Assembly: GCF_013408925.1 (NCBI RefSeq)
Contig: NZ_JACCAB010000001.1
Location: 2,790,001-2,854,000 of the forward strand
Source: Pedococcus badiiscoriae
GTDB taxonomy: Bacteria; Actinomycetota; Actinomycetes; Actinomycetales; Dermatophilaceae
DNA length: 64,000 nucleotides
Reading direction: 5' to 3'
Under the pieces are notes generated by a model. The model was not told the origin of the DNA. It saw only the letters and a program-made list of their open reading frames with translations, and did not search any database. Below are positions 18,049 through 26,816 of this stretch, piece after piece (position 1 is the stretch's first letter; the number at the start of each line of letters is the position of its first letter). A program made the translations under genes and the position numbers.

Positions 18049-19083
18049 CTAGAGGATGCCCGCCTGGGTCATCAGCTCGATGACCTTGGGGCCGTTGAGC
18101 GTGAACGGGTCCACGTGCGGCGCGTCGAGCGTGGCCAGCGGCTCGAGGGCCTTGTCGGAGGCCACGCCCTTGCCCACGGCATACTCCTTGGCGTCGCTGG
18201 TCGCGAGGATGGTCTGGCCGGTCTTGGAGGTCACGAAGGCGAGGAACTTCTGCGCCTTCGCAGCCTGCTTGCTCGACTTCAGGACGGCCCCGCCGGAGAC
18301 GCTGACGAACGCACCGGGGTCCTGGTGGCGGAAGTACAGGAGCTTGGTGTTCTTGCTGCCTGCCTTCGTGAGCGCCTGGTCGCGGTACCAGTAGTAGTGG
18401 TACATGATCCCGACCGGCACCTGCCCGGCGTTGACGGCCTTCATCACGGCGATGTTGTTCTGGTAGATCTGGGCGCCGTCCTTGAGGCCCTTGAGCCACG
18501 CGGCGGTCTTGTCCTGACCCTGGGTCTCGAGGATGGCCGAGACGATGGCCTGGAAGTCCGCACCGCCGGCGGCCGCGCCCCACCTGCCCTTCCACTTCGG
18601 GTCCTGCAGGTCCATGATCGACGTCGGCAGCTCGGCGGCGGAGATCTTGCTGGGGTTGTAGACGAGCACGGTCGAGCGGGCGGCGATCCCGACCCACTGG
18701 TGCGTCGAGGGCGCGTAGTCGGCGCCGACCTGGCTGATGGTGGCGTCGTCGACCTTCGCGAGGAGGCCGGCGTTCTGCACCGTGGTCATCGCGGGGGAGT
18801 TCTCGGTGAGGAACACGTCCGCGGGGCTCTTGGCGCCCTCCTGCACGATCTGGGCGGCCATCGAGGAGTCCGACCCGTAGCGGATCTGCACTGTGATCCC
18901 GCTGGCCTCCTGGAACTTCTTCGCCCACGCCTCGGTGAGGTTCTGGTGCTGGGCGCTGTAGATGGTCAGCTTCGTGGGGTCGAGGTTCTTGCCCGCCTCG
19001 AGGCTGCTGCCACCACCGCAGGCCGTCAGTGCCAGGGTGGCGGTGGTCGCCAGGGCGAGCAGGGCGGTCCGTCGGACGATCAC
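18049..19083 (-). CDS. fbpA: Ferric iron ABC transporter, substrate-binding lipoprotein
   Basis: A 344-residue extracytoplasmic binding protein. The signal peptide ends in the lipobox LALTACGGG with the lipidated C22. It has the FbpA-type opening KLTIYSAQHQNLTEAWAKKF, and the tyrosine-rich iron-binding strand appears in MYHYYWYRDQAL. GTG 19083 was chosen for the GGAG nine bases upstream and because the signal peptide then has normal length. The frame is open further upstream opposite dnaG, but that part is not coding. It is first in the fbpABC operon, behind an IdeR/DtxR-type box. Confidence 0.92.
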   Translation of the reverse strand: MIVRRTALLALATTATLALTACGGGSSLEAGKNLDPTKLTIYSAQHQNLTEAWAKKFQEASGITVQIRYGSDSSMAAQIVQEGAKSPADVFLTENSPAMTTVQNAGLLAKVDDATISQVGADYAPSTHQWVGIAARSTVLVYNPSKISAAELPTSIMDLQDPKWKGRWGAAAGGADFQAIVSAILETQGQDKTAAWLKGLKDGAQIYQNNIAVMKAVNAGQVPVGIMYHYYWYRDQALTKAGSKNTKLLYFRHQDPGAFVSVSGGAVLKSSKQAAKAQKFLAFVTSKTGQTILATSDAKEYAVGKGVASDKALEPLATLDAPHVDPFTLNGPKVIELMTQAGIL

Positions 19084-19113
19084 GGTGGGGAGCTCCTGAG
19101 CTGCAGGGGACGA

Positions 19114-19132
19114 GAAGGCAAGGCTTACCTTA
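19114..19132 (-). promoter_or_regulatory. IdeR/DtxR-type iron box upstream of fbpABC
   Basis: Read on the fbpA strand the 19 bases are TAAGGTAAGCCTTGCCTTC, matching the IdeR/DtxR consensus TWAGGTWAGSCTWACCTWA at 17 of 19 positions. It lies 31 bases before the fbpA start, where iron-loaded repressor would block transcription. Control of iron importers by this repressor family is well established in actinobacteria. A second box of equal quality occurs at 57081-57099. Confidence 0.8.
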
Positions 19133-19191
19133 CCTTTCTCGTCGCCGACGACCCAAGTCGAGGTATGCCGGTGGGCCGGCCACGCGGCGTA

Positions 19192-19209
19192 CCCACCTGT
19201 GGAGGTGGG
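19192..19209. other. Short hairpin between divergent fbpA and dnaG promoters
   Basis: CCCACCT (19192-19198) and AGGTGGG (19203-19209) form a perfect 7-bp stem with a 4-base loop. No T-run follows, and the element lies between divergent genes, so it is not a simple terminator. It may be a regulator site for dnaG. A possible dnaG -10 element TAGACT follows at 19233-19238, and an AAGGAGG ribosome site precedes the dnaG GTG. Nothing more can be said from sequence. Confidence 0.35.
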
Positions 19210-19260
19210 CCACGCGGGAGGGGAGGCACCGCCTAGACTCGGCCGCGACAAGGAGGGCCA

Positions 19261-21207
19261 GTGCCGGGTCGGATCAAGGCCGACGACGTCGCGCTCGTGA
19301 AGGAGCGTTCGTCGATCGAGGACGTCGTGCGCGAGCACGTGACCCTTCGACCTGCCGGGCCCGGCTCGATGAAGGGTTTGTGCCCCTTCCACGACGAGAA
19401 GACGCCGTCGTTCAACATCCGGCCCGCCGTCGGCGCCTGGCACTGCTTCGGGTGCGGCGAGGGCGGCGACGTCATCTCGTTCGTGCAGAAGGTTGAGCAC
19501 CTCACCTTCAGCGAGGCGATCGAGCGGCTGGCCCAGAAGCTGGGCATGGAGCTGCACTACGAGGAGGGCGGCAAGCCGCGCGACGGCGAGACCCTCGGGC
19601 GCCGGTCGAGGCTGGTCGAGGCCCACCGGGTGGCGCAGGAGTTCTACCACCACGCCCTGCTCAACGCGCCCGAGGCCAGGGCCGGTCGCGACTTCCTGCG
19701 CGAGCGCGGGTTCGACAGCGAGGCGGCGAAGCGGTTCGGCGTGGGGTTCGCGCCGCGAGGCGGCGAGGAGCTCTCGCGACACCTGCGGGCCAAGGGCTTC
19801 ACCGACGAGGAGCTCGTCCTGGGCGGGTTGTCCGGGCGCGGGAGCCGCGGGCTCTACGACCGGTTCCGGGGACGGCTGGTCTGGCCGATCCGGGACATCA
19901 CCGGCGACACCGTGGGGTTCGGCGCGCGACGGCTGTACGACGACGACCGGATCGCGGCGAAGTACCTCAACACGTCCGAGACCCCCATCTACAAGAAGTC
20001 GACGGTGCTCTACGGCCTCGACGCGGCGAAGAAATCCATTGCGGCAGAACGCAAGGCGGTCGTCGTCGAGGGCTACACCGACGTGATGGCCTGCCACCTG
20101 GCCGGCATCGAGGGCGCGGTGGCGACGTGTGGCACCGCGTTCGGCATCGACCACATCAAGCTGCTGCGCCGGATCATGCGCGACGAGGTGGACCTCGCCC
20201 CGGCTCGCGTCGTGTTCACGTTCGACGGGGACGCGGCGGGGCAGAAGGCCGCCATGCGGTCGTTCGCCGAGGACCAGCGCTGGGCCTCGCAGTCCTTCGT
20301 CGCCGTGGCCGGTGGCGGGATGGACCCGTGCGAGCTGCGGATCGCCAAGGGTGACGACGCCGTGCGCCACCTGATCGACGACGCCGTGCCGCTGTTCGAG
20401 TTCGCGGTCCGCACCACCATCGACCGGTTCGACATGTCGACCGCCGAGGGCCGGGTTCAGGCCATGCGCGCCGCCGCGCCGATCGTCAACTCCATCAGGG
20501 ACAGCTCGATGCGCCCCGAGTACATCCGCACCGTCGCCGGCTGGATCGGCGTCGAGGTCGAGCAGGTGCAGGCCGAGGTGTCCCGGGCCCAGCGGCTGGC
20601 CGCGCGGGACGCCAAGGAGGCCGCCGACGCGCCCCCCGGTCGCGAGCGTCGTCCCGACGCCGACAGCGTGCCGGAACCCTCCATCGAGGAGGCCCGGGCC
20701 GCGCTCCCGGCCCCGGACCTGCGCGACCCCATCGTGTTCGCCGAGCGGCAGCTGCTCCAGACGCTGTTGCAGTACCCCGACAGCTTCGACCCTGACGACG
20801 TCGACAAGGTCTCGGCAGATGCGTTCACCGCCCCGGCCCACCGCGCGGTCTTCGACGGGGTGCGCGGCGCCGGCGGACCACAGCGTGGTCTGTCGGTGCA
20901 GGCCTGGGCAGACAGGGTCACCCAGGCCGCGCCGCTGGCGGTGCACGGCCTCGTCGCCGAGCTCGCGGTCGCCTCGCTGCCGACCAGGATGGACAAGGCG
21001 ACCGGCCTGCCGGAGCGGCGTTACATCGACGCGCTGCTCATGCGGGTCCAGGAGGTCTCGCTGACCCGGCGGATCGCCGACGCGATGTCAGCGATGCGCC
21101 GGATGGCCACCGACTCGCACTCCGACCCTGCCTCCGCGCGAGCCCTCAGCGGCGAGCTGCAGGAGCTCCAGCGCGAGCTCGCCACGCTGCGCGACCGGGC
21201 TTCCTGA
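19261..21207 (+). CDS. dnaG: DNA primase
   Basis: Synthesises RNA primers for lagging-strand replication with the replicative helicase. The 648-residue protein has the N-terminal CHC2 zinc ribbon (C41, H44, C62, C65), the catalytic TOPRIM domain with VVVEGYTDVMA and the FTFDGDAAGQKA metal motif, and a C-terminal helicase-interaction region. GTG 19261 has a strong AAGGAGG ribosome site. The TGA overlaps the next gene's ATG by one base. There is no rpoD or rpsU next door, unlike the classic macromolecular synthesis operon. Confidence 0.96.
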   Translation: MPGRIKADDVALVKERSSIEDVVREHVTLRPAGPGSMKGLCPFHDEKTPSFNIRPAVGAWHCFGCGEGGDVISFVQKVEHLTFSEAIERLAQKLGMELHYEEGGKPRDGETLGRRSRLVEAHRVAQEFYHHALLNAPEARAGRDFLRERGFDSEAAKRFGVGFAPRGGEELSRHLRAKGFTDEELVLGGLSGRGSRGLYDRFRGRLVWPIRDITGDTVGFGARRLYDDDRIAAKYLNTSETPIYKKSTVLYGLDAAKKSIAAERKAVVVEGYTDVMACHLAGIEGAVATCGTAFGIDHIKLLRRIMRDEVDLAPARVVFTFDGDAAGQKAAMRSFAEDQRWASQSFVAVAGGGMDPCELRIAKGDDAVRHLIDDAVPLFEFAVRTTIDRFDMSTAEGRVQAMRAAAPIVNSIRDSSMRPEYIRTVAGWIGVEVEQVQAEVSRAQRLAARDAKEAADAPPGRERRPDADSVPEPSIEEARAALPAPDLRDPIVFAERQLLQTLLQYPDSFDPDDVDKVSADAFTAPAHRAVFDGVRGAGGPQRGLSVQAWADRVTQAAPLAVHGLVAELAVASLPTRMDKATGLPERRYIDALLMRVQEVSLTRRIADAMSAMRRMATDSHSDPASARALSGELQELQRELATLRDRAS

Positions 21208-21722
21208 TGGCGATCTCCCTGCGCCGTGGCGAGCGCCTGCCCTCCGCCGTCCGGTCGGCCATCGCGCTCGGACCAGGCGAACGGGTGCTCAGCTGGGCCC
21301 GCGAGGAAGCCAGCGGCACCACGGTCGTGGCCACCAACCACGCCCTCCACGCGGTGGGCGCGGCAGGCGACCAGATGCTGGCCCGTCCGTGGCACGAGGT
21401 GGACGGTGGCACCTGGTCGCCCGAGCTCACCCAGCTGACGGTGACGTGGGTGGACGGGTCGCGGCCGTCGCAATGGGTGCTGGGTGCCACGAACCTCCTG
21501 CCGGAGACGCTGCGCGAGCGGGTCCAGGCGAGTGTCGTCCTGGCCCAGCGGATCGAGCTCGGGCCGCGACGATCGGCGCGAGTGGTGCTGCGTCAGGACC
21601 TGGCCACCGGAGACCTCGTGGAGCAGGTGGTGCTGGGCCGCGGGGTGCGCGCCGACGACGCCGAGATGAACGCCCGCACCGACGCCGTGTTGGCCTACCT
21701 GCGCGAGCAAGTCGGCCGCTGA
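21207..21722 (+). CDS. Protein of unknown function coupled to dnaG
   Basis: A 171-residue soluble protein whose ATG shares one base with the dnaG stop codon, so it is probably translated from the same message. The sequence opens MAISLRRGERLPSAVRSAI. It is rich in beta-type sequence with conserved-looking aromatic positions (RPWHEVDGGTWSPE) and ends in a charged helix. There is no signal peptide or membrane segment. I do not recognise the family; a primase-related role would be guesswork. Confidence 0.75.
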   Translation: MAISLRRGERLPSAVRSAIALGPGERVLSWAREEASGTTVVATNHALHAVGAAGDQMLARPWHEVDGGTWSPELTQLTVTWVDGSRPSQWVLGATNLLPETLRERVQASVVLAQRIELGPRRSARVVLRQDLATGDLVEQVVLGRGVRADDAEMNARTDAVLAYLREQVGR

Positions 21723-21740
21723 CAGCACGGCCGAGCCGTT

Positions 21741-21770
21741 TTCAGAACTGCGCGGATCCTTTGCTATGGT
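21741..21770 (+). promoter_or_regulatory. Probable tRNA-Asn promoter
   Basis: TTCAGA (21741-21746) and TATGGT (21765-21770) are separated by 18 bases. They lie in an unusually AT-rich patch between the dnaG-linked gene and the tRNA. The -10-like hexamer is 37 bases before the mature tRNA 5' end, leaving room for a short leader removed by RNase P. The assignment rests on hexamer similarity alone. Confidence 0.4.
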
Positions 21771-21807
21771 TGCGCAGCGCCGAAGGCGGTTGACCGCCGA
21801 CGGACAT

Positions 21808-21880
21808 TCCCCTGTAGCTCAATTGGCAGAGCAGCCGACTGTTAATCGGCAGGTTGTTGGTTCGAGTCCAACCGGGGGAG
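21808..21880 (+). tRNA. tRNA-Asn (anticodon GTT)
   Basis: A complete 73-base cloverleaf. The acceptor TCCCCTG pairs with CGGGGGA, the anticodon stem GCCGA/TCGGC encloses loop CTGTTAA with anticodon GTT at 21841-21843, and the T loop reads TTCGAGT. The discriminator is G, as expected for tRNA-Asn. CCA is not encoded, so it must be added after transcription. A hairpin follows 16 bases downstream. Confidence 0.97.
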
Positions 21881-21895
21881 CACGCAACACCACGA

Positions 21896-21921
21896 GGCCC
21901 CAGACCACCCGGTCCGGGGCC
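21896..21921 (+). terminator. Hairpin downstream of tRNA-Asn
   Basis: GGCCCC (21896-21901) pairs with GGGGCC (21916-21921), and the inner GACC/GGTC extends the stem past one mismatch. ACGA/TCGT can extend it outward with a bulge. It ends the tRNA-Asn transcript and also faces the end of gluD from the other strand, so it may be bidirectional. There is no long T-run, only TTCGTCGT, so termination efficiency is uncertain. Confidence 0.55.
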
Positions 21922-21951
21922 TTCGTCGTGGCCGGGGCCTTCGTCGTGGCC
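21916..21951. repeat. Two 18-bp tandem repeats after tRNA-Asn
   Basis: GGGGCCTTCGTCGTGGCC occurs at 21916-21933 and again, identically, at 21934-21951. A decayed third copy starts at 21952 (GGGGTCGTCGTG). The first copy includes the right arm of the terminator-like hairpin, so the duplication repeats part of that stem. It lies in the short gap between tRNA-Asn and the gluD stop codon and probably arose by replication slippage. Confidence 0.8.
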
Positions 21952-21964
21952 GGGGTCGTCGTGA

Positions 21965-22822
21965 TCAGGCCGGGGTGGGCACCGGCGCCGCCTCGTGGAT
22001 CGTCGTGCGCCCTCGCGCGGACAGGCGCTTCTCGACCTTGCCCGCCAGGACGGTCAGGGTGAAGTTCAGGAGGATGAACAGCGCGGCCGCCACGATGTAG
22101 GCGGGCAGGGTGTTCGCGAACGCCGAGCCCAGGGTCTTCGACCAGATGAGCAGCTCGGCATAGGTGATGGAGTAGCCCAGCGCCGAGTCCTTGAGGATGA
22201 CGACGAACTGGCCGATCAGCGCGGGCAGCATGGCCGTGATCGCCTGGGGCAGCTGGACCGAACGAAGGGTCTGTGCCTGGGTGAGCCCGACCGACAGTCC
22301 AGCCTCGGCCTGTCCCTTGGGCAGCGAGAAGACGCCGGAGCGCACCAGCTCGGCGATGACCGACCCGTTGTAGAGGGTCAGGCCGGTGACCACGCCCGCG
22401 AGTGGCGCCGTCTCGCTCGAGAACAGGCCGGATCGGGAGTAGTAGCCATAGCTGGCGATCATCATGATGAGGACCGGCACGGACCGGAAGAACTCGACGA
22501 CGAGACTGGACAGCCAGCGGACGGCTCGGTTGCGGGACAACCGCCCGATGCCGAAGAGCAGCCCGAAGGCGACGGCGAGCGTGATCGAGATGACGGCGGC
22601 CTTGAGGGTGCCCCACAGGCCGAGCAGCAGGTAGTCCCGCCAGACGGAGCGGTCCGTGACGAACGGCTTCCACATCGCGCCGTGGAGCTGGCTCGCGTCC
22701 TGCATCTTGCGCACCACCACATAGCCGACGGCGATGACCACCAGGACACCGAGCACCGCCAGCACGGCATGGCGCCGGCGGGCGCGGGGCCCCGGCGCGT
22801 CGAACAGGGCCGAGGTGCTCAT
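21965..22822 (-). CDS. gluD: Glutamate ABC transporter, permease
   Basis: A 285-residue polar amino acid transporter permease. It has an N-terminal membrane anchor after MSTSALFDAPGPRARRR, about five further helices and the EAA loop around QAEAGLSVGLTQAQTLRSVQLP. The frame is open upstream through gluC, but the ATG at 22822 overlaps the gluC stop in the ATGA arrangement and fits the length of the Corynebacterium glutamicum protein. With GluC it forms the heteromeric channel for glutamate uptake. Confidence 0.9.
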   Translation of the reverse strand: MSTSALFDAPGPRARRRHAVLAVLGVLVVIAVGYVVVRKMQDASQLHGAMWKPFVTDRSVWRDYLLLGLWGTLKAAVISITLAVAFGLLFGIGRLSRNRAVRWLSSLVVEFFRSVPVLIMMIASYGYYSRSGLFSSETAPLAGVVTGLTLYNGSVIAELVRSGVFSLPKGQAEAGLSVGLTQAQTLRSVQLPQAITAMLPALIGQFVVILKDSALGYSITYAELLIWSKTLGSAFANTLPAYIVAAALFILLNFTLTVLAGKVEKRLSARGRTTIHEAAPVPTPA

Positions 22823-23490
22823 CGCTTCACCGCCAGCCGACGCGACAGCGAGGTGAAGAACACGCCGAGGGGCAGCGTCAGGATGACGAAACCGACCGCG
22901 AAGACGAGGAAGACCGAGAGGGTGCCGGTCTCGTTCTCGATGATCTTCTGCATCAGGCCACCGGCCTCCGCCGAGACGATGACGGCGGTGACCGTCGTGT
23001 TCTTGATGAGCGCGATGAAGTTGGACCCGAGCGGCGCCACGGCCCCCCGGAACGCCTGGGGCAGGATCACCTCGCGCATGCTCTGGGCGAAGGTGAGGCC
23101 GATGGACCGGGACGCCTCGGCCTGCCCCACGGGGACGGTGTTGACCCCGGCGCGCAACGCCTCGCAGACGAAGGCACCGTGGTAGACCGACAGCATCACG
23201 GCTGACCATCGCAGCGCGTTCTGGGTCACGTCGGCCTGGTCGAGACTGAGGCCGAGGATGTAGGTGAGCCCCAGGATGCTGAACACCATCAGCAGGGTCA
23301 GGGGGGTGTTGCGGACGATGTTGACGTACGACGTCCCGAGCAGACGCAGGACGCGTACCGGGGAGAGTCGCATGACGGCGACCAGCGTGCCGATGACCAG
23401 GGAACCGACACCGGCGACCAGTGCCAGCCGGATCGTGACCGAGAAGGCGCGAAGGATGTCGGTGCCGTACGTGCTCAGGATGTCACCCAT
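22819..23490 (-). CDS. gluC: Glutamate ABC transporter, permease
   Basis: A 223-residue HisM-type permease with about five membrane helices. The family EAA loop reads GQAEASRSIGLTFAQSMREV followed by ILPQAFRGAVAPLGSNF. Its start lies 97 bases after gluB; a long hairpin in that gap probably lowers expression of the membrane subunits relative to the abundant binding protein. Its TGA overlaps the gluD ATG. Confidence 0.92.
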   Translation of the reverse strand: MGDILSTYGTDILRAFSVTIRLALVAGVGSLVIGTLVAVMRLSPVRVLRLLGTSYVNIVRNTPLTLLMVFSILGLTYILGLSLDQADVTQNALRWSAVMLSVYHGAFVCEALRAGVNTVPVGQAEASRSIGLTFAQSMREVILPQAFRGAVAPLGSNFIALIKNTTVTAVIVSAEAGGLMQKIIENETGTLSVFLVFAVGFVILTLPLGVFFTSLSRRLAVKR

Positions 23491-23534
23491 GATGGGCCCC
23501 TTCCGTTGCGGTGTGTGGGGCAGGGAGAACGCCT

Positions 23535-23568
23535 CGGTATGCCGCCCACCTGGGCGGGCGGCATACCG
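23535..23568 (-). terminator. Intergenic hairpin between gluB and gluC with CGGCATAC-type arms
   Basis: CGGTATGCCGCCC (23535-23547) and GGGCGGCATACCG (23556-23568) form a perfect 13-bp stem with an 8-base loop. It starts 19 bases after the gluB stop codon on the transcribed strand. Its position between a binding-protein gene and the first permease gene is typical of an attenuating or mRNA-stabilising stem-loop. The same 12-base arm recurs in the palindrome at 37673-37710. Confidence 0.75.
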
Positions 23569-23586
23569 GTCGCGGTGCGAGACGGG

Positions 23587-24426
23587 TCAGGAGCAGGGGT
23601 CCTGCTTCGGCGGGTTGGTGGCCTTGTCCACCGTGAACCCTGCCGGGCCGAGGTTCTTGTCGACGGCCTTCTGCCAGTCGCCCGAGTCGATCATCTTCGT
23701 GAGCGCGGCGTTGATCTTCTCGCAGGTGGCGGTGTCGCCCTTCTTGATGCCGATGCCGTAGCGCTCCTGCGAGAACGTCTTGCCGACGACCTTGAGCTTG
23801 CCCTTGTACTGCGGCTGCGAGGCGTAGCCGGCCAGGATCGTGTTGTCGGTCGTCAGGGCGTCGACGCCCTTGGACACCAGCGCGGTGACGCACTCGGAAT
23901 AGGTGCCGAACTCCTGGAGCTGGACGCCCGGGTACTTGGCCGTCACCTTCTGGGCCGACGTCGACCCGGTGACCGAGCACAGCTTCTTGCCGGTCAGCGA
24001 GTCCGGGCCGGTGATCGAGGTGTCGTCGGCGCGGACGAGCAGGTCCTGACCGGCGATGAAGTACGGCCCGGCGAAGGAGACCTTCTCCTTGCGGGCATCG
24101 GTGATCGAGTAGGTCGCGACGACCATCTGCACCTGTCCGGTGGAGATCAGCGTCTCCCGCTGGGCCGACGGTGCCTGGATCCACTGGATGTCCGCGGGCT
24201 TGTGGCCGAGCTCCTTGGCGACGTAGGTCGCGACGTCGACGTCCAACCCGGTGTACGTCGAGCCCTCCTTGAGGCCGAGGCCGGGCTGGTCGAACTTGAT
24301 GCCGACCTTGAACGTGCTGCCGCCGCCGCCGCCCGACCCGTTGTCCTTCGCGCTGTCGGTACACGCGGCCAGGCCGAGCGCGAGGACCGATGCGGCGGTC
24401 GCTGCGCCAATCTGGGAGATCTTCAT
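23587..24426 (-). CDS. gluB: Glutamate ABC transporter, substrate-binding lipoprotein
   Basis: A 279-residue binding protein. The lipoprotein signal peptide ends LGLAACTD with C22 as the lipidated residue, followed by a Gly/Ser-rich tether. The mature domain has the family-3 binding-protein pattern: KVGIKFDQPGLG, GLDVDVATYVAKELG, the SAQRETLISTGQVQMVVATYSIT ligand segment (shown here at about residues 95-115), and YGIGIKKGD. It captures glutamate outside the cell for GluCD. AGGAGG precedes the ATG. Confidence 0.92.
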   Translation of the reverse strand: MKISQIGAATAASVLALGLAACTDSAKDNGSGGGGGSTFKVGIKFDQPGLGLKEGSTYTGLDVDVATYVAKELGHKPADIQWIQAPSAQRETLISTGQVQMVVATYSITDARKEKVSFAGPYFIAGQDLLVRADDTSITGPDSLTGKKLCSVTGSTSAQKVTAKYPGVQLQEFGTYSECVTALVSKGVDALTTDNTILAGYASQPQYKGKLKVVGKTFSQERYGIGIKKGDTATCEKINAALTKMIDSGDWQKAVDKNLGPAGFTVDKATNPPKQDPCS

Positions 24427-24496
24427 CCGTTTTCCTCCTGAGGTGTTGTCACTGCGGTGGTGCGCCCCGGCGGGCAGTGCGGTGCCGGTCCGGGGT

Positions 24497-24519
24497 GTCA
24501 GTGGGTGGTCAGTGGGTGG

Positions 24520-24529
<10 letters not shown>
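24497..24529. repeat. Three 11-bp tandem repeats spanning the gluA stop codon
   Basis: GTCAGTGGGTG occurs at 24497-24507 and 24508-24518, with GTCAGTGGGTC at 24519-24529. The gluA stop codon (24520-24522) lies in the third copy, so each downstream copy repeats a TGA. The array occupies the start of the gluA-gluB gap and looks like slippage-type duplication of the gene end. Confidence 0.85.
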
Positions 24530-25260
<731 letters not shown>

Positions 25261-25407
25261 GTCCGGCAACCTACCCGTTTGCGTGGATCGGCGGGGGACC
25301 CAAGTCGGGCCGTTCGGCATGGGGTGCCCATCGTCCGTTCGGCGCGACCTCGGGCACCGTGCGCGAACTGAGCGGGAACGACGGCTCGGGTTTTGTAACC
25401 TGCGTGC

Positions 25408-25530
25408 ATGACAGAGTCGAGGCAGACCGCCAGCGAGGCGAGGACGTTGTCGGCCGAGGAGCGCGCCGACCTGGTGCGGCTGCTGCGGTGCGGTTCCTGG
25501 CGTCCCTTCGGCGGCCTGCGCGACGAGTAG
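25408..25530 (+). CDS. Small ORF of 40 residues, probably leaderless
   Basis: An ATG-initiated frame of 40 residues ([19 protein letters not shown], then a segment ending [14 protein letters not shown]). TAACCT at 25396-25401 lies exactly six bases before the ATG, the same spacing as at eleven other starts in this window, and no ribosome site is present. The first half reads as an amphipathic helix and the C-terminus has one cysteine. I do not recognise it. Without the promoter signature it would not be convincing; homologues in related genomes would decide. Confidence 0.45.
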   Translation: MTESRQTASEARTLSAEERADLVRLLRCGSWRPFGGLRDE

Positions 25531-25634
25531 GACGCTGGCTGTGAGAACGCTGCCTGTGCGTTCGCGTTGCCGAAGCGGGTCCCCTCGGGTAGGTCTGGAG
25601 TCACGACAGGCCGGCAGAGCGAAGGGAGGGCGTC

Positions 25635-25904
25635 ATGCCCCGCAAGGATCCGGGTCCGAGCATCAAGGACAAGGAGATGTACGAAGCACTGCGCGAGGAC
25701 GGGGCCAGCAAGGAGAAGGCGGCGAGGGTGTCGAACGCCGCCGCGGCCTCCTCACGCAGCGCAGTGGCTCGCAAGGGCGGTGAGTCCGGAGACTACGAGG
25801 ACTGGACGAAGCACGACCTCATGCGACGCGCGGCCGAGCTGGGCATCGAGGGACGGTCCTCGATGCGCAAGGACGAGCTGATCGAGGCGCTGCGCCACGG
25901 CTGA
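25635..25904 (+). CDS. Small protein with a Rho N-terminal (SAP-like) domain
   Basis: An 89-residue protein. The N-terminal half (MPRKDPGPSIKDKEMYEALR) is basic and helical. The C-terminal 35 residues (YEDWTKHDLMRRAAELGIEG then RSSMRKDELIEALRHG) fit the Rho_N helix-extended-loop-helix fold, which binds nucleic acid. AAGGGAGGG lies five bases before the ATG. Such proteins are common in actinobacteria and unstudied; a role in RNA or DNA binding is plausible. Confidence 0.82.
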   Translation: MPRKDPGPSIKDKEMYEALREDGASKEKAARVSNAAAASSRSAVARKGGESGDYEDWTKHDLMRRAAELGIEGRSSMRKDELIEALRHG

Positions 25905-25943
25905 GGTCTCCCTGGCGCCTGCACGCGGTGACGTTGCCCTGTC

Positions 25944-26807
25944 TCAGAAAACGGGCTTGCCGCCGGTCACGCCGAGCACGGTGCCGGACACGAAGCTGGC
26001 CTCGTCGGAGGCGAGGAAGACGTAGGCAGCGGCCACCTCGATGGGGTGGCCCGCTCGACCCAGGGGAGTGTCGGAGCCGAACCCCTCGACCTTTTCCGGG
26101 GCCATCGTCGCGGGGATCAGGGGCGTCCAGATCGGTCCAGGCGCCACCGCGTTGACGCGGATGCCCTGCGGGCCGAGCTCCTGCGCGAGGTTCACCACGA
26201 GGTTGGTGAGGGCGGCCTTGGTGGCGGCATAGTCGAGCAGGTGCGTGCTGGGCGCGTACGCCTGGATGGAGGTGGTCATGATGATCGACGCGCCAGGCGC
26301 CAGCTGGGGGCTCAGTGCGTGGGCGAGCCAGAACGGGGAGAAGACGTTGGTCTCGAACGTCTGACGGATCTGCTCCGCGGGGAACTCCTCGAGCTCGTCG
26401 TGGCTCAGCTGGTATGCCGCGTTGCACACGAGCACGTCGATGCCGCCCAAGGCCTCGACGGCCTTTCGCGCCAGCTCGGCATTCGCCTCGACGCTGCGCA
26501 GGTCACCGGGGATGGCGAAACCACGTCGGCCCGCCCCCTCGACGTGGTGCAGGGTGTCCTCGGCGTCGTCCTGCTCATCAGGGAGGTGGGCGATGGCGAC
26601 GTCCGCGCCTTCCTTGGCGAAGGCGATCGCCGTGGCCCGCCCGATCCCGGAGTCGCCGCCGGTCACCAGGGCGCGCTTTCCCGCGAGCCGGTCATGGCCG
26701 GCATACGTCTGCTCGCCATGGTCTGGGGCGGGGTTCAGCTTGGCCGTTGAACCCGGCCAGGGCTGGGACTGCGCGGGAATGTTCGACAGGTCGCTTCGAG
26801 TGCTCAC
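25944..26807 (-). CDS. SDR-family oxidoreductase (YghA-like)
   Basis: A 287-residue short-chain dehydrogenase. Rossmann motif VTGGDSGIGRA, VCNAAY, catalytic serine in IIMTTSIQAY, and YxxxK in LDYAATKAA are all present. The N-terminal extension (SQPWPGSTAKLNPAPDHGEQ) is typical of the YghA/YdaD stress-associated group. GTG 26807 has GGAG six bases upstream. It lies nine bases after the FUSC gene on the same strand and is probably in its operon, under the divergent MarR regulator. Substrate unknown. Confidence 0.9.
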   Translation of the reverse strand: MSTRSDLSNIPAQSQPWPGSTAKLNPAPDHGEQTYAGHDRLAGKRALVTGGDSGIGRATAIAFAKEGADVAIAHLPDEQDDAEDTLHHVEGAGRRGFAIPGDLRSVEANAELARKAVEALGGIDVLVCNAAYQLSHDELEEFPAEQIRQTFETNVFSPFWLAHALSPQLAPGASIIMTTSIQAYAPSTHLLDYAATKAALTNLVVNLAQELGPQGIRVNAVAPGPIWTPLIPATMAPEKVEGFGSDTPLGRAGHPIEVAAAYVFLASDEASFVSGTVLGVTGGKPVF

Positions 26808-26816
26808 GCGGGTCTC

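Noticed and set aside
21934..21951. Direct repeats after tRNA-Asn considered as an attachment site of an integrated element
   Set aside because: The repeat does not copy the tRNA 3' end, no integrase is present, and the neighbouring genes are core genes.
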